From the NCBI GenBank assembly GCA_016748015.1, contig JAAOMT010000303.1:190257-254256 (forward strand): 64,000 nt of DNA. The letters are read 5' to 3'. The notes below the pieces were generated by a model. It did not search any database and was not told the DNA's origin. It saw only the letters and a list, made by a program, of their open reading frames with translations. Shown here in pieces: positions 33,170-45,067 of this stretch. How positions within the stretch are numbered: the first letter of the stretch is position 1; every line of letters begins with the position of its first letter. The position numbers and the translations under genes are program-made. This DNA is from Geosiphon pyriformis (lineage: Eukaryota; Glomeromycota; Glomeromycetes; Archaeosporales; Geosiphonaceae).

Positions 33170-34560
33170 TATATACTTTTTTGGTTGTTCAATTTTATGT
33201 GTGTTGGTTCAATGATTATAATTGGTTCTAGATCTCATGAAATTTCATCTGATTTGACTAATATTTTCTGTATTCCTAATTGTAGAATATTACTGGTAGA
33301 TAATGATGTTATATGGTGATATTGTTTCAGTTGATTCCCATGTGCTGCTTTGGTTAAGATTTTGTTGTTCAATCTTAATTTATAAGCTCCATTTCCTAGA
33401 ATTTTTTCTATGTAAAATGGTTTGTCTTATTTGGGATCAAATTTTCCATTTTATTGTTTTTCTGCTTTAGTACAATATAGAAGTACTTTGTCTCTAATCT
33501 TGAATTCAACTGGTTCTTTTAATAGTTGGTTATCATGTCTTTTTTTTGTGACTTTTGAATGTTATCAGCTGCTCTTTGTTATGTGTTTTCTAGTGTCTCT
33601 ATTAAGTCATATGTTCTTTTCAACAATGTTCTTTGAAAATTTTCTTCTGTTATTGGTTTTGTTGGATATGTTTTGACTTCTATTTCAACTGGTAATGTTG
33701 CTGTTCTACTGTATACTAATTTGAATGGTGTTGCTTATATAGTGTCTTGCTTTATTGTCCAATAAGCAAATAATACTGATGATATAATCAAATCCCATTT
33801 GTCCTGGTTTTTTTGGCTGATTTTGGCAATGACTTTACACAATGTTCTGTTAAATCTTTTAATTAACCCATTTGTTTGTGAATGGTATAGTAATGATAAT
33901 AGTCTTTTTATCTCAAATCTTTAACTTAATTCTGTTAATGTTCTATTCACAAAGTAAGTTCCTTGATTTGATAGTAGTTTTTTTAGACATCTGTATTAAC
34001 AGATCAAATCTTGATGAATGAATTCAGCAATAAATTTTGCATTTACTCTTTAAATGGCTTTTGCTTCTGGCCATTTTGTAAGATAATTCATGGCTACTGT
34101 GATATATCTGTTGCTTCTATTGGTTATTGTTAATGGTTTAACCAAGTCAATTCTAATGTGATCGAATGATTGTCTTACTTTGATTGGTCTCAATAGTTTA
34201 CTGGATTTTGTTCCTCCTCTTCTCTAACAAGTGTCACAATTTTGCACATATTGAATGATATCTGGATACATTGATGGCCAATAATATCTTTTCCTGGTTC
34301 TTTCTATGGTTGTTTCTTTATGAAAATGTTCTGCTGTTGAATTTGAGTGTATGTTAAACAATATTGTTTCTTTCTTTGGTTGGTTGATTTGGATTTCTTT
34401 TGTTTTTCTGGTAAAGTATATTTTGATAGTTGATAAAATATTTTGATTGTTGTTTAATATGGCTTTGTTCTTTTGGAAATAATTTCTCTTTAAACTGCCA
34501 AGTATTTATATAATGTTTAAGTTGTTGGTATTTTTGTATATTCATCTTTTGTTATATTTT
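33170..34560 (-). pseudogene. Element D integrase, degenerate
   Basis: Starts MNIQKYQQLKHYINTWQFKE (34545). The core is heavily frameshifted and stopped. The C-terminal part is readable: VEFKIRDKVLLYCTKAEKQ, NGKFDPK-DKPFYIEKIL (GPF module with Gly lost) and GAYKLRLNNKILTKAAHG (33.5-33.3 kb). Confidence 0.7.
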
Positions 34561-34699
34561 TGGGTTAAAATGTTTTTTAGATTTGTCTCATTCATGACAA
34601 ACCATCAGCATTTCCATTGTTATTTCCTTTTTTATAATGTACTATGAATGTATATAGTGATAGTGCTATTTTTCATCTTGTATGGCAATCATTTCCAAA

Positions 34700-35975
34700 T
34701 TTTTGCTTTTGAATTAAAGTCAATTCTTTGTGATTAATGTATACATCAAACTTTTGACTCAAGTATTTTTTCCATTTGGTGACAGCCTAATAGATAGTTA
34801 AGTGTTCAAGTACTGGAGTTTCATAGTTTTTTTCAGCTGTACTTAAGCTTTTGCTAGTATATGCTACTGGGTGTTCTCTTCCATCTGAATCTCTTTGTGA
34901 TAGTACTGCTCTTAATGCTTGGCTTGATGCATCAGTAGTAATAATGAATGATTTGCTGTAATCTGGATACATCAATACTAAAGCTTGAATAAGCTTTCTT
35001 TTTAATGTATCAAAAGCTTTTTGCTGGTTTTCCGTCCATTTATATTTGATGTTCTTTGATTGGAGCTGGTGTAATGGCTGAGCCAGTTTAGAAAAATTTT
35101 TGATAAAGTGATGATAGTATCTGGCAAATCCCAAGAATGCTTTTAGTTCTGTTAAGTTGGTTGGTACTGAAAAGTTTTTGACTATTTCAATCTTGTTTAG
35201 ATTTATTTTGATACTGTCTTTGCTTACAACATGTCCCAAAAACTTGAGTTTAAAAACATTTGGTTGTATTTAACTTTAATCTGGCTCTTCTTAGTCTTTT
35301 AAACACTTGTTGAAGATAATGCAAATGATCATTGAATGTTTTTAAGAACACATTGGTATCATTCAAGTATATGACTACTAATTTTCATAGCAGTCCAGTA
35401 TAGACAATTTTTATTAGCTGTTAAAATATGACTGGAGCATTCATCAAGCCAAATGGCATTATTTTAAATTCAAAGTTTCTTTTCTAAGTTGTAAAAGCCG
35501 TTTTTTTTTTGTCTTCTGGTTTCATGGCTACTTGTCAATAACTGCTGTTTAAGTCTAAAGTTGAGAACCATTTTTTTTCTCCAAAAGCGTCGAATAGTTT
35601 TTGAATTTTTGAAGTCAAGTAGTTATTACCTTTGATTATTTTATTCAATTTTCAGTAATCTACACAAAAGCATATTTTTCTATTCTTCTTATGAACTAGT
35701 ACTATTGGTAATAATCATGGACTTATTGATGATTGAATTAACCCATTGTTAAGCATTTGATTGATTTTTTGATGAATAATCTCATAACTGGCTGGTGGTA
35801 TTCTGTATGCTCTTTGTTTAATTGGCATTGTATCTCCAGTCTTGATTTGATGTTAAATGATGTCAGTTTTGCCAAATTTATTTTTGCTGGTCAAAATGTT
35901 ATTGAAATTGTTGAGCAACATTTTGAGCTGCATATATTGTAGTGGATCTAAGTTTCCTATGTTTATTTGTTCCAA
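34700..35975 (-). pseudogene. Element D reverse transcriptase-RNase H
   Basis: RT entry at about 35.77-35.62 kb (fragmentary). The catalytic box reads YLND, with the first Asp changed (35.37 kb). A long open stretch at 34787-35239 follows: GHVVSKDSIKINLNKIEIVK, FLGFARYYHHFIKNFSKLAQ, IITTDASSQALRAVLSQR (RNase H) and YTSKSLSTAEKNYE. It ends KFDVYINHKELTLIQ. Confidence 0.8.
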
Positions 35976-36059
35976 TTGTTTTGGTTGGAGCAAATAATAT
36001 TTATTTCATCCATATATTGTTTGTGATGTAATATCCATATATCTGCAAAGTTGTGGAAA

Positions 36060-37030
36060 GTCTGAAATAGTGCTTGGTGGTTAATCTTCGACTTTAGTGC
36101 TTAAGTATCCAATTATAATTCCTCCTGATATCTTGATGACATTTCCAGTTGTATTGTAGATGAAAATTTTTATGTGTTTTGGGTTTTTGGCTGGTATGTA
36201 AAAATTGGTGAGTCTAATTTTTCCTGATTTACAAATGGTTGTTTCTGCTTCAAACATCTGAGCCTGATTTTTCACTTTCTTTTCTATAGCTAACATGTAC
36301 TGGTCATATGGTGGAATGAAAATTGATTGACGGGTGAAGATAATTTCTCTTTTGTCAATAACTTTTTCCTCCACATTTATTCTATCTATAGATCTGAATC
36401 CTTGTATCCTTCTAGCTGTAATTTCTAATTCTTTCCTGTTTCCCACTGATACTAGTTAAGCTATTTTAACCAGAGGCAGGAATATTGCCTGTGCTATTTT
36501 TTTATTTAGCTCTATGATATAGGCTTTTTCTGAGTCATTTTGTAATATTGCAATGATATTTCCCATATATTCTGTGTCAATTATTCCTCCTTTAATATTA
36601 ATTTCCTTTTTCACTAAACTACTCCTAAATGTTAATTGAACTATTGTTGTTGCTGGAATTTCTAATGCTATTTTGAGATCAATGTATGTGCATAAATATG
36701 GTTCCAATTTGATGGCATCTTTTCCTGGATATCTCAAATCAAATCCAACATTGATATTATGCACACATTCTGGCATAATACCTTCATTATTATCACTGAA
36801 CCATTTAAGTTTCTGCTCCTTGGTGAGATCAGAAAGTATGATAAATGTTTTGGGGTTTGAATTGGAGTTCAAATTGTTGCTATTTTTGTTGCTATTTTGA
36901 GCGAAGCTGGAATTATTGTTTTTGTCATCATTGTTGTCAGAGTTTGAATCGAAATTGAAAATTGATTCCAATTCTAATGTGCAACTGCTGATTGGTTTTT
37001 CTTCTTCTGAAATCGTGTAGATCATGTGTA
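36060..37030 (-). pseudogene. Element D dUTPase domain and spacer
   Basis: Open stretch 36456-37025: PECVHNINVGFDLRYPGKDA (motif 1), FRSSLVKKEINIKGGIIDTE followed by YMGNI (motifs 2 and 3, catalytic Asp and Tyr kept) and LNKKIAQAIFLPLV (motif 4). After one stop, 36081-36446 has IQGFRSIDRINV (motif 5 altered from GFGSTGRIDV) and the spacer AEKKVKNQAQ/KIRLTNFYIPAKNPKH. Confidence 0.82.
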
Positions 37031-37760
37031 GTAGTGGATTGTAAATGAGGTCACACTCATTACAATATTGAAAGTCACATGGAATTAAGCAGTGTTGACA
37101 CAGTCAAGTGTTCAGCTGCTCTAAATATTGCTCTTGCTCTTTTCTTATAGGTGTTAGATTTGGTAGTGTTTATAGAATTCTTCTAGGCCTGCTTCAAGGT
37201 CTAGAAAAGCATCTTGATTAGGGATCAAAATGATGTTGACTGGTTTAGGTGGGTTATTTTTAATGTCTAGGATTTTACTGGACAAAATGCCTTTAACTTT
37301 GGCAGTTGTCATTCACCAGATTTTATCTTTGTTATGCAGGTAGCCATCCAAGTGAGAGATTGCTTGGTGTCAGATAGCAGTTATTGGCATATCACAACTT
37401 ATCCAATTATTGATGAGAATTATGTATTGGCACAAAGTATTACACATTTCTCTTTAACCAGGAATGTTATTCCACATTTCTTTGTCGAGCAATTGTTCTC
37501 TACAAGCAAGACATGGTTTGTTGCTTCACTTGTCTTGTCTTTTTGGGTAGCTGTAGTGTTCATGGTAGCAAGGCTTACAATAATAATGAGTTTTAGTCCA
37601 ATGGTCTTTGTTTGGTGCAATCCATGCTCCCATAGAAGAGAGTTTTTTGTTACAGTTCTTACATTTTAGGAGAAATATATGGTGGTTGTAATAGTGGCTT
37701 GTGAATGGAGTATAAACTTGTCCAGCCACTAGTTATTTTTTTGCTGGCATTAGCTTTTTC
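37031..37760 (-). pseudogene. Element D Cys-rich linker (zinc-ribbon-like)
   Basis: The best-preserved first cluster (37526-37729): LKCKNCNKKLSSMGAWIAPN, then THYYCKPCYHEHYSYPKRQD, a clean CxxC-x(n)-CxxC. It is followed after a stop by PCLACREQLLDKEMWNNIP. Near 37.08-37.03 kb a second, frame-broken set CQHCLIPCDFQYCNEC. Zinc binding is inferred from Cys spacing only. Confidence 0.6.
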
Positions 37761-38039
37761 TGGTGCATCTTTTTTTTTTCTTTTTCTTTTCAGCTTAGTA
37801 TCAGTAATAACTTGCTTTGGTTGTCATTGTTCCAGATATTTAAATCATCTTCCCAGGTATGTTTTTCTTTCTCTCCTTTCCCTTTGTCATTCCATGAGAG
37901 TATGAACAGCAGCTCATTGTGGTTGTCTTCAGTTCATGACACTTGATAGGCTTCTTAAATAGGTTTTTTCTCTTCTTTTTCGAATTCGATAAGTGGTGCT
38001 GGCATGTTGGTAGTCTTGAAATGGCCACACATGACTGGT

Positions 38040-38400
38040 ACATGTGTGTATTAACTGTTCTGGCTAAGTTGAAGCTCCTGTGTGTTCCAATCAAGCATTG
38101 TGTTGGTTTTGGACAGCCAATTATTACCAACAAATGCTTGGTATTGAGTGGCTTCTATAATTAATATCTTGATTGACACAATGATGTCATTGACTTTTAT
38201 AGGGAAGTCATTAATCTTACTGATTGGAGTTTTGGTCACTCTATCAGCAGTAATAATTCATGCACTGACAGCTTGATCAACTCAACAACCTAATTGGTTC
38301 ATAAGTTGTCTTGTGATGATGCTGCCAGCTAATCTACTGTCTAAGATTAGTTTAATGGGGTGGCTATTAACTTTGGCATTTATGTAGATGGTGATGATGG
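38040..38400 (-). pseudogene. Element D aspartic protease, degenerate
   Basis: HPIKLILDSRLAGSIITRQL (38.38-38.31 kb): DSG changed to DSR. Then VTKTPISKINDFPIKVNDII, IKILIIEATQYQAFVGNNW and LSKTNTMLDWNTQELQL (38051-38239). Confidence 0.78.
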
Positions 38401-38409
38401 GTTTTTCTT

Positions 38410-40770
38410 CAAGAGTGGCTCTACTAAATAATGGCATGGCTAACAATTCCTCAAGTTCAAATGAGAAGATGGCATCCAGTGATTCATTTTTGGTGATAGT
38501 AGTTGGTGAAATATTGTTAGTAGGTATTGGAGTGTGATTGGTTTCCTGGTTGCTGAATGAAACATTTTCTGGGGTTATTAAAAGACTTAAATAGTTCTGA
38601 AAATTCGGGTTTTAAGTATACACAGCTCCCAAACTCCACTGGCATGATCTTGATAGGTGATTTGATGAACTGGAGATCAGTTAGTAAACCACTATCACCA
38701 ATCTCTAATTTTGGACAATTCTGGATCTGGGGTTTTTTGATGTTATCTGAGTGAAATTTTTGGGTGATGTTTGAAGTTGCTGTGGTTGATAAATTACTGG
38801 TGGCTGTGGTTAATATATTACTTATGGCTGTGGTTGATAAACTGGAGGTTGATATATGAGTGGTTGATATATTGACTGCTGCATTATTGGCAGGTAAGTT
38901 GGCTGATATTGGTCTTAATTTGAGTAATAATTTGGAGTTTGAACTCTGCGATTGGGGTTTCAGTATTGATTTCCTGAATATGGATTACTATAAAAATGGC
39001 AGTTAGCTTTAATGTGATCTTGTTTACCACAGTTGTGACAAACTTGTGTCTCTGGCTATCACAGCTAATTGGATAATAATAATAGATGCGACTGATTTTG
39101 GAAATAATTTGCATTTCCTGAATTATTGCATTATTGTGGTGGTTGATAAATTGCACAATTGTTAGCTAAGTATTCCTCAATTTTCTGATTGATTTAATTA
39201 CTGAATTGCTTTAGTTTGGAATCCAAGTTAGATAATCTATTTATTATTAGATTTACAGCTTGGACATAATTAGCTTCTAATTCAGCTGATTCAAAATCTC
39301 TGGCACGTGTGACTGTGTCTTGTAGATTGACTGAATGTAGTGGCCATATGTGTTATAGGATGCTACTGTGTAATCCACAAATAAACTGATTCAAGATCTG
39401 GACTACAGTAAAATAATCAGTGTCGATGGCTTGTATTTAGTGCAGATTCCAGTAGAAGCATCCCAAGTAAGTGGTAACTGCTTCAGTGTTTTCTTGTTTA
39501 ATTGTGATAAAAGTGTTGGCTAGGCAGTTAATGCTATTGCTGTTACTAAAATATCTTAAAAATTCCAATTTAAATGCATCAAATGTTTGGGATTTTTGAG
39601 CTAAGCTATAATACCATGAGTTGGCAGCATCCTAAAGAAAATAGGAGATTGCTTGAAGGGCTCTGGTGTTATCCCAGTTATTGACAGTAATGGCTTTGGT
39701 GACATCATTGATCTATGTTTGGACATCATTCTCTTCACCAGAAAATTTTTCCAGCTTTGCAATAAGTGTGTATGCTATTTGTGTGATCAGTTGTTAGTGT
39801 AGTGGTTAAAGTTGTTGTTGTGGCTGTTAAAGTGGCTGCTGGAGTTGTTGAGATGATTAAAGTGGTTATTGAATAGATTGCTGAAGTGGCTGTTGTTAAA
39901 TTGATTCAATAATTGGTTCAATTGGTGGCTAATTGATAATGATTACTGAAGATAAGTTTTGCTAATTAATTATTTCAGGGTTTGAATTGTTTTGAGTTTG
40001 CTGAGTTTGAATGTTCAGAGTTTCAACTTCCAAATTTTCTAGAATTGGGTTTTGGTAAGTAAATTCCTGATCCTGATATTCTTCTTCTTCTTTTTCTTCT
40101 GGTCCCATTACTTCTTATAGATTAGCTGTTCCAAAGTCTGGTGGAGGTGGTGATGATCGAAGTCCTGATGGCATTGGTAATCACAATTTAAATCCTTCAA
40201 AATATTCACTGTATGGTCCTAATAACTCTGCTCTTCTTTGTTTACTTTGAAATGGGAATTGTTACAAGGTTGATGTCGCATTTAATATAGATGTGTCTAC
40301 TAAGAAGATATTGATGGCACTTCCTGATGTATAATAATATAATAGATTGGTTGGTAATTCAACTCTGGTTTTTTTCTAAGTGGGTGGTTGTATTTTTTTG
40401 GGTGTTACTGCTGGTGTTTGCAATTTTTTTTTGCCTTTGTCTGCATAGATAATAAGAAATTGTTGTTGGGTGTATCTTTCAATAGTTTGATTGATTTCCC
40501 TGATAATTGGTGTGAAACTGTAGTTTCTTGGTAAGCTGGTATGTTAGAACAATTCTGTATAGAAATTTTCTCTTGCAGATTCAATGTTAACTGTTTCTTC
40601 TAAGTAGGCTGTAATTTTATTGTTGTCATAAAAGTTAAAGACTGATTCTGCTGGAAAATAGTTATTGTTTAATCCTAATTGTTGGCTGTACTGTTGAAAA
40701 AAGAATTTGGCAAATTCTAAATGGTTTGTTCCTATGATTTCTGATTCTGCCACTTTGGATAATTGTTGTT
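38410..40770 (-). pseudogene. Element D gag, degenerate
   Basis: Starts with AESEIIGTNHLEFAKFF after a GTG at 40753-40751. Capsid at 39.75-39.2 kb: DVTKAITVNNWDNTRALQ, DAANSWYYSLAQKSQTFDAF, FITIKQENTEAVTTYLGCF and DLDSKLKQFSN. An intact CCHC knuckle lies at 38999-39040 (CHNCGKQDHIKANC). A Gln/Pro-rich N-terminal linker lies at 40.0-39.8 kb. Stops at former Trp/Gln codons. Confidence 0.78.
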
Positions 40771-40799
40771 AATGCTGGTTCTTTGTAGGATTATGCTTC

Positions 40800-40814
40800 A
40801 CAGAGAGCACCAAA
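40800..40814 (-). other. Element D primer-binding site
   Basis: The plus strand cagagagcaccaaa abuts the LTR; on the minus strand tttggtgctctctg starts TGG two bases after the LTR. It is the least altered version in the A/D/X/Y group and predicts a tRNA 3' end near CAGAGAGCACCA. Confidence 0.6.
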
Positions 40815-41660
40815 TGTTACAGGTAATTATTTGGGGTCTCAAATCAAATAACAAAACCCATAACTTGGTACTTAGAAGCTATTTGCAATGATGGTAATCT
40901 GAAGGTATTGTTATCTAAAGGTTTTGGTTGAGTCTTTTGTATAATAAACAGAAATTCAATAGTTGTTTATCCATAGCTTTTCAGAATTGCAATTCTGTTA
41001 ATTTCTTTCTTCAACTTGATGGCCAGTACTCCTTTAGTAAGTAATCTATAATTCCTTTACATGCTCTATTCACTTGCAGAGATCTTTTACCAGGCAATTC
41101 TTGACATTAATAATTCAGTGCTTAATCTTTAATCAATTAGTAAACAACAAAAAAAAATAACAAAAGAAAATAAAATAAAATAAAAAAATAAGCCAAGATA
41201 ATAAATGTTAGTATCCCATTAATAGCCATGATTAAGAGCTATTGTTCCAGTGTGGTTAAGTATTAATTACTATCAACATGAAGTGTTGATAGTGAAGAGT
41301 AGATTTGAGATAGTAAATAATTATTTATTTGATATTTGTGATGTAGAAAATTGCTTAGATCAAATCTAAACTGAGAGATCTGTCTTTTTCTACTTCTAAT
41401 GTTACCAATATATATATATAATTGAGATTCCTCAATTCTTTAATTCTTCACACCAGAAATTCTGGGATTTCTGGAATCTTGCAATTCTTTTAAAAGGAAT
41501 TCTGGAATTCTGGAATCCTGTAATTCTTTGTATGAGAATTCTGAAATCCTTGGAATTCTACAATTTTTTTAAAAGGAATCCTGAAATTCCACATTTACTA
41601 TAGCTATTTCTGATTGGCTAATTTATGTGCTAATATACTTCTTATATTCTATGAGTAACA
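40815..41660 (-). repeat. Element D 5' LTR (846 bp)
   Basis: Starts tgttacaggtaatt, ends atgagtaaca. U3 repeats with ggaattctggaattctgg at about 41500. TATA-like run of ta dinucleotides at 41410-41421. Confidence 0.9.
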
Positions 41661-42325
41661 CTAGGCTATTACGAAATCTATTCTCAGACAGTCAATTTTT
41701 CTATGTTGTCACTCCACAAGAGAAAAATAAAAAAAATAAAAAAAAATAAAAGAAAATAAAAAAACATAAAGAAATAAAAAAAATAAAATAAAAAATAAGT
41801 ATTTTGTCAATAGTTATAATTAAAAACTATTGTGCCAGTAGGTTAAGTAGTAGATAATAACATGAATTTAAAGAATTAAAGAAATATTTTATTGATATAA
41901 TTCTATTTTGGTTAATAGCAACTATTCTTGAAAGAATAAGTATTTAATAATTATGACCTATAAATCTAATTGACTTTGAGAGTCTAATTGACTTCTGAAA
42001 GTTTAATTTTCTTTCTGAATGTCTTTCTAATTTCTATAACTACTCATTTTTATACATTTTTTTTTGTTCTATAAGATTGTTTCTGATTGCTTTGTTATTT
42101 CTATTATTGCTTTATTTTCTATATTATTGCTAGTTATACTATATTATAATATATTATCTGGTATTATTACATGTTATTTTGTGTTATTTCATGTTATAAT
42201 GTGTTATCTTATATTATTCTAAGTTATAATGTGTTATCTAATATTATTGTGTGCTATTCTGTGTTATGTCATATTTTGTTCACATTTTTTCATAACTTTG
42301 GATCAGTTTTTCTATTCGAGTAACA
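41661..42325 (-). repeat. LTR Z, second part
   Basis: Continues LTR Z after D: ctaggctattacg follows the ttttaccag that precedes D. The block gccagtaggttaagtagtag matches the gttccagtgtggttaagtat block of other LTRs. It ends ctattcgagtaaca at 42325, like D's atgagtaaca. No coding. Confidence 0.6.
42110..42275. repeat. Degenerate tgttat/atattat tandem array in LTR Z
   Basis: About ten imperfect 14-16 bp units of the type tgttatnttatattat (atgttattttgtgttatttc, atgttataatgtgttatctt and so on). It occupies the U3 position where sister LTRs have gaattc repeats. Confidence 0.65.
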
Positions 42326-43790
42326 ATATTTTGAGAGCTTTGGGAGGAGGAGACAGAGAAATTTTGCAGTTTACAGCCAAATAGCCCACTTTTTGATACC
42401 TAAAACAGTGTTAACAACCAGGGGTTTCCTACCAAATACAGCACTTTCTTAAGGTACTAGTTTTGACAACTGCAGAATTCAAATTAACTTGGAAACTAAA
42501 TATAATCAGAGCAAACCAGGAATGACAACCAGAATCAGGCAAACAAGAAATGAAACAAGTTTGGTTACCAATCTAAGAGATCATATCACTAATTTCAAAG
42601 ACAATACAACTAGAAGGGAAATTAACCAACTTGGCCTTGAACTGATCATGAAATAAAATTGTCTCATTTTAATTAATAAGGAAAAGAATATGAATACTAT
42701 TTTTGTCCACCAAAATTGACCAGTAAGTAAAAGCAGAAAGTAAACAACCACATATTGTCAAACACCAGTAGGCTTCAGCATAACACAAGAAACTTTACCA
42801 AAAACACCAAGAGTTAACTTAATATTAACAGCAGATACACCCAAAGACACATCATATAGCACAACAGCAGTAGAAAAAAAATTAAACTCAAAAACCACCA
42901 AAGACTTGGCAATTTTAAGAGTAACAAGGCAAACAAAGCTTGTGAATTCAACCAGAAATACAGCATTTAGAGAACTTTGGGAAGCAAACTCCACACAAAA
43001 GAGTTTTACATTGTCTTTGAAACAAACTTTGCATCTAAAAAACCATGTATAGACTAAAAAACAGTCTTAACATGAACCAATTTAATCTTGAAAGTAGGAT
43101 CAAAGTGGAGACCACCCATTCAACAAACTTTTGATGACCAGTAATGGTCTTTCAAACACCATCAGTAACAGTACCAGAAACCAGAAAAGATAATTTAGTT
43201 TCCATCTGATTAGCTCAGTTTCCAAGAACAAGTAATTCAACAAGAAATAATTGTTTTGCTTTTAGAACTGATAATGATCTGCCAAAAGACATTATATTTG
43301 GCAATACAACTAGTGATTGATCTTGGCCTATCTTGGATGATGTGTTAAATGAAACAATAGAAATCTCATCCAAGATCTCAGTTGAAACCACAAAAGAGTT
43401 TGGTATAACAATAGCAAAGGCAAGCAACTGCTTCTACTTTTCTGAACTTTTGGTCTTTTTGACCATTTTTTTTGAAAAAGAAGTGCTGGCAGCATCTGGT
43501 GTTGAAGCTATAATAGGAAAGACCAGCTTGTTAACTGGTCTGTTATTAAAAACTTTTAGACTCTTGGAAAGAGTGGAAACAATACTAAAACTAATCCAGG
43601 TGTGTCTCTTTAAAGAAAACTTAACTGGTGAAAGACCAACTAAAGATGAAGAAGTTGCTTCAATAGCTATCAAAGACAGCTTTTTTTGATTACTGGATAA
43701 AGAAAAGGCTTCTACAACAGAAAGAACTCCTCTGGTTGAAATTTTATTAGATATTTTAGAGAAAATATTAGGTACAGCTTTTTTATTTTT
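42326..43790 (-). pseudogene. Zinc-knuckle ORF1-type protein of a LINE-like element, relic
   Basis: A minus-strand reading recoverable across frames and stops: NRPVNKLVFPIIASTPDAAS, ILDEISIVSFNTSSKIGQD, VEFASQSSLNAVFLVE, VSLGVSAVNIKLTLGVFGKV (RRM-like), QFKAKLVNFPSSCIVFEISD, a second RRM-like part, and a decayed CCHC knuckle HCFRYQKVGYLAVNC in which Cys and His have become Tyr. I recognise this as the abundant ORF1/nucleic-acid-binding protein of LINE-type repeats in mycorrhizal fungi. That assignment is from memory of the family and needs a search. No endonuclease or RT part is present. Confidence 0.5.
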
Positions 43791-45067
43791 TGCTCTGGTT
43801 ATGGTTATAAAATTAAGAAGACAAAGAGCAATTTTATTTTTTTATTTTTTTTTTGGCTTAATTTTGTTATTGTAATAATTTTTTTAAAAAATATTGTAGA
43901 TTTACATTTAAATTAAATGTTTTAAGCAATTGCTATTTAGTTTTAATTATAATTTTTTTTAGATATAACAATTTATTTTAAAAAATTTGTAATTAGTTTA
44001 AATTTTTTAGTTTAATTGTTAATTTAAATAAATTTTGAATATTTTTTTAAAAATTTCAATTTAATAAATAAGTGTTTAATTCAAAAATAAAAATAATTAA
44101 TTTTCAAATATAAAAAACTCTAATATAATTCAATATAATAAATAATTTTATAAATTTAACTACTATAAAAATAGTTTATATTTAAATATATAAAATAATA
44201 TTTTTATTAAAATTATTATTTAAGTATTTAAAAATTTAATATTTTTAATTGTTTAACAGCAAGTAAAAATAATTTTATTTATAAAAATAATGATAATAAA
44301 AAATTTTGATAAAAAATCTGAAAAATTGGTAAATACAAAAAAGTTTTTAATTAATATAAGAAATATAATAAATATAAAAACATAAATAAATTAAATTAAA
44401 AAATACTTTGCTTTAATTTTAATTTAAATATTTATTTTCTAATTTTAATAATTAGATTTATTTTTAAGTAAGTTTTATTTTAATATATAATTTTAAAAAA
44501 AGTATTTTAGTTTGGAATTTTTATTTTTTAAATAGTCTTAATTAAATTATTATTTTTTGATAATAATAAGATCAATAAAATTAAATATAAACTCATTTTA
44601 AAAATATTGACGAATAATTTCAATTAAGCAATATAATGAATTCAAACAAAAAATAAATATTTTTTATTAACAAAATATAATTAAAGATTTCATTGTTTTG
44701 AAAATAAAAAAATAAACCATAACAAAGTTAATTTAGTTAGAGTTGATAAAAATATGGTCAATAAAAAAGAAATAAAGTTTCATGTATTACAAATTTGAAA
44801 TTCACATAAGAAATATTCTTTAATTTTAGGCAAGCCAATGTTTTTTTAACGTAATTTTTAAAACAACATAAATTATTGGCTAGACTTAAAATTGGATTTG
44901 GTAATGTAGTGCTATTGTTCGACAATGGTTACATCTTATTTATCAATGATTAATAGACAAGGTCCCCAAATTCAACTTCAACTTTCACTCTTGTCTAAAA
45001 TCAAACTCTATATTCAAATCAGGCTTCTGCTTTTGGTTTTCTTACCGGAAAAAACCTGCCTCCAAAA
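43791..45067. other. AT-rich intergenic spacer upstream of TRM112
   Basis: Almost pure A+T with homopolymer runs and no readable frames or repeats of the retroelement families. A somewhat more mixed sequence begins about 44.88 kb, presumably 5' flank and leader of TRM112. No promoter element identified. Confidence 0.6.

Larger units (their letters stand above)
31637..41660 (-). mobile_element. Element D: complete 10.0-kb Ty3/gypsy with dUTPase
   Basis: LTRs 31637-32490 (3') and 40815-41660 (5'). Internal order on minus strand: gag, CCHC knuckle, protease, Cys-rich linker, dUTPase, RT-RNase H, integrase, ORF3. Flanks read ccag (31633-31636) and ctag (41661-41664): a probable 4-bp target duplication with one C-to-T change. 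Many stops; inactive. Confidence 0.9.

Noticed and set aside
1-42000. Many in-frame TAA/TAG/TGA codons suggested a reassigned genetic code
   Set aside because: TRM112 and CPR use the standard code throughout, and the stops in elements fall where sister copies have Trp, Gln or Arg, each one transition away.
42110-42275. CRISPR-like regular repeats
   Set aside because: Units are short, imperfect, AT-rich and without unique spacers; they sit inside an LTR.
43333-43689. 118-codon plus-strand ORF as a host gene
   Set aside because: The minus strand of the same DNA gives the recognisable LINE ORF1-type protein; the plus ORF is its shadow.
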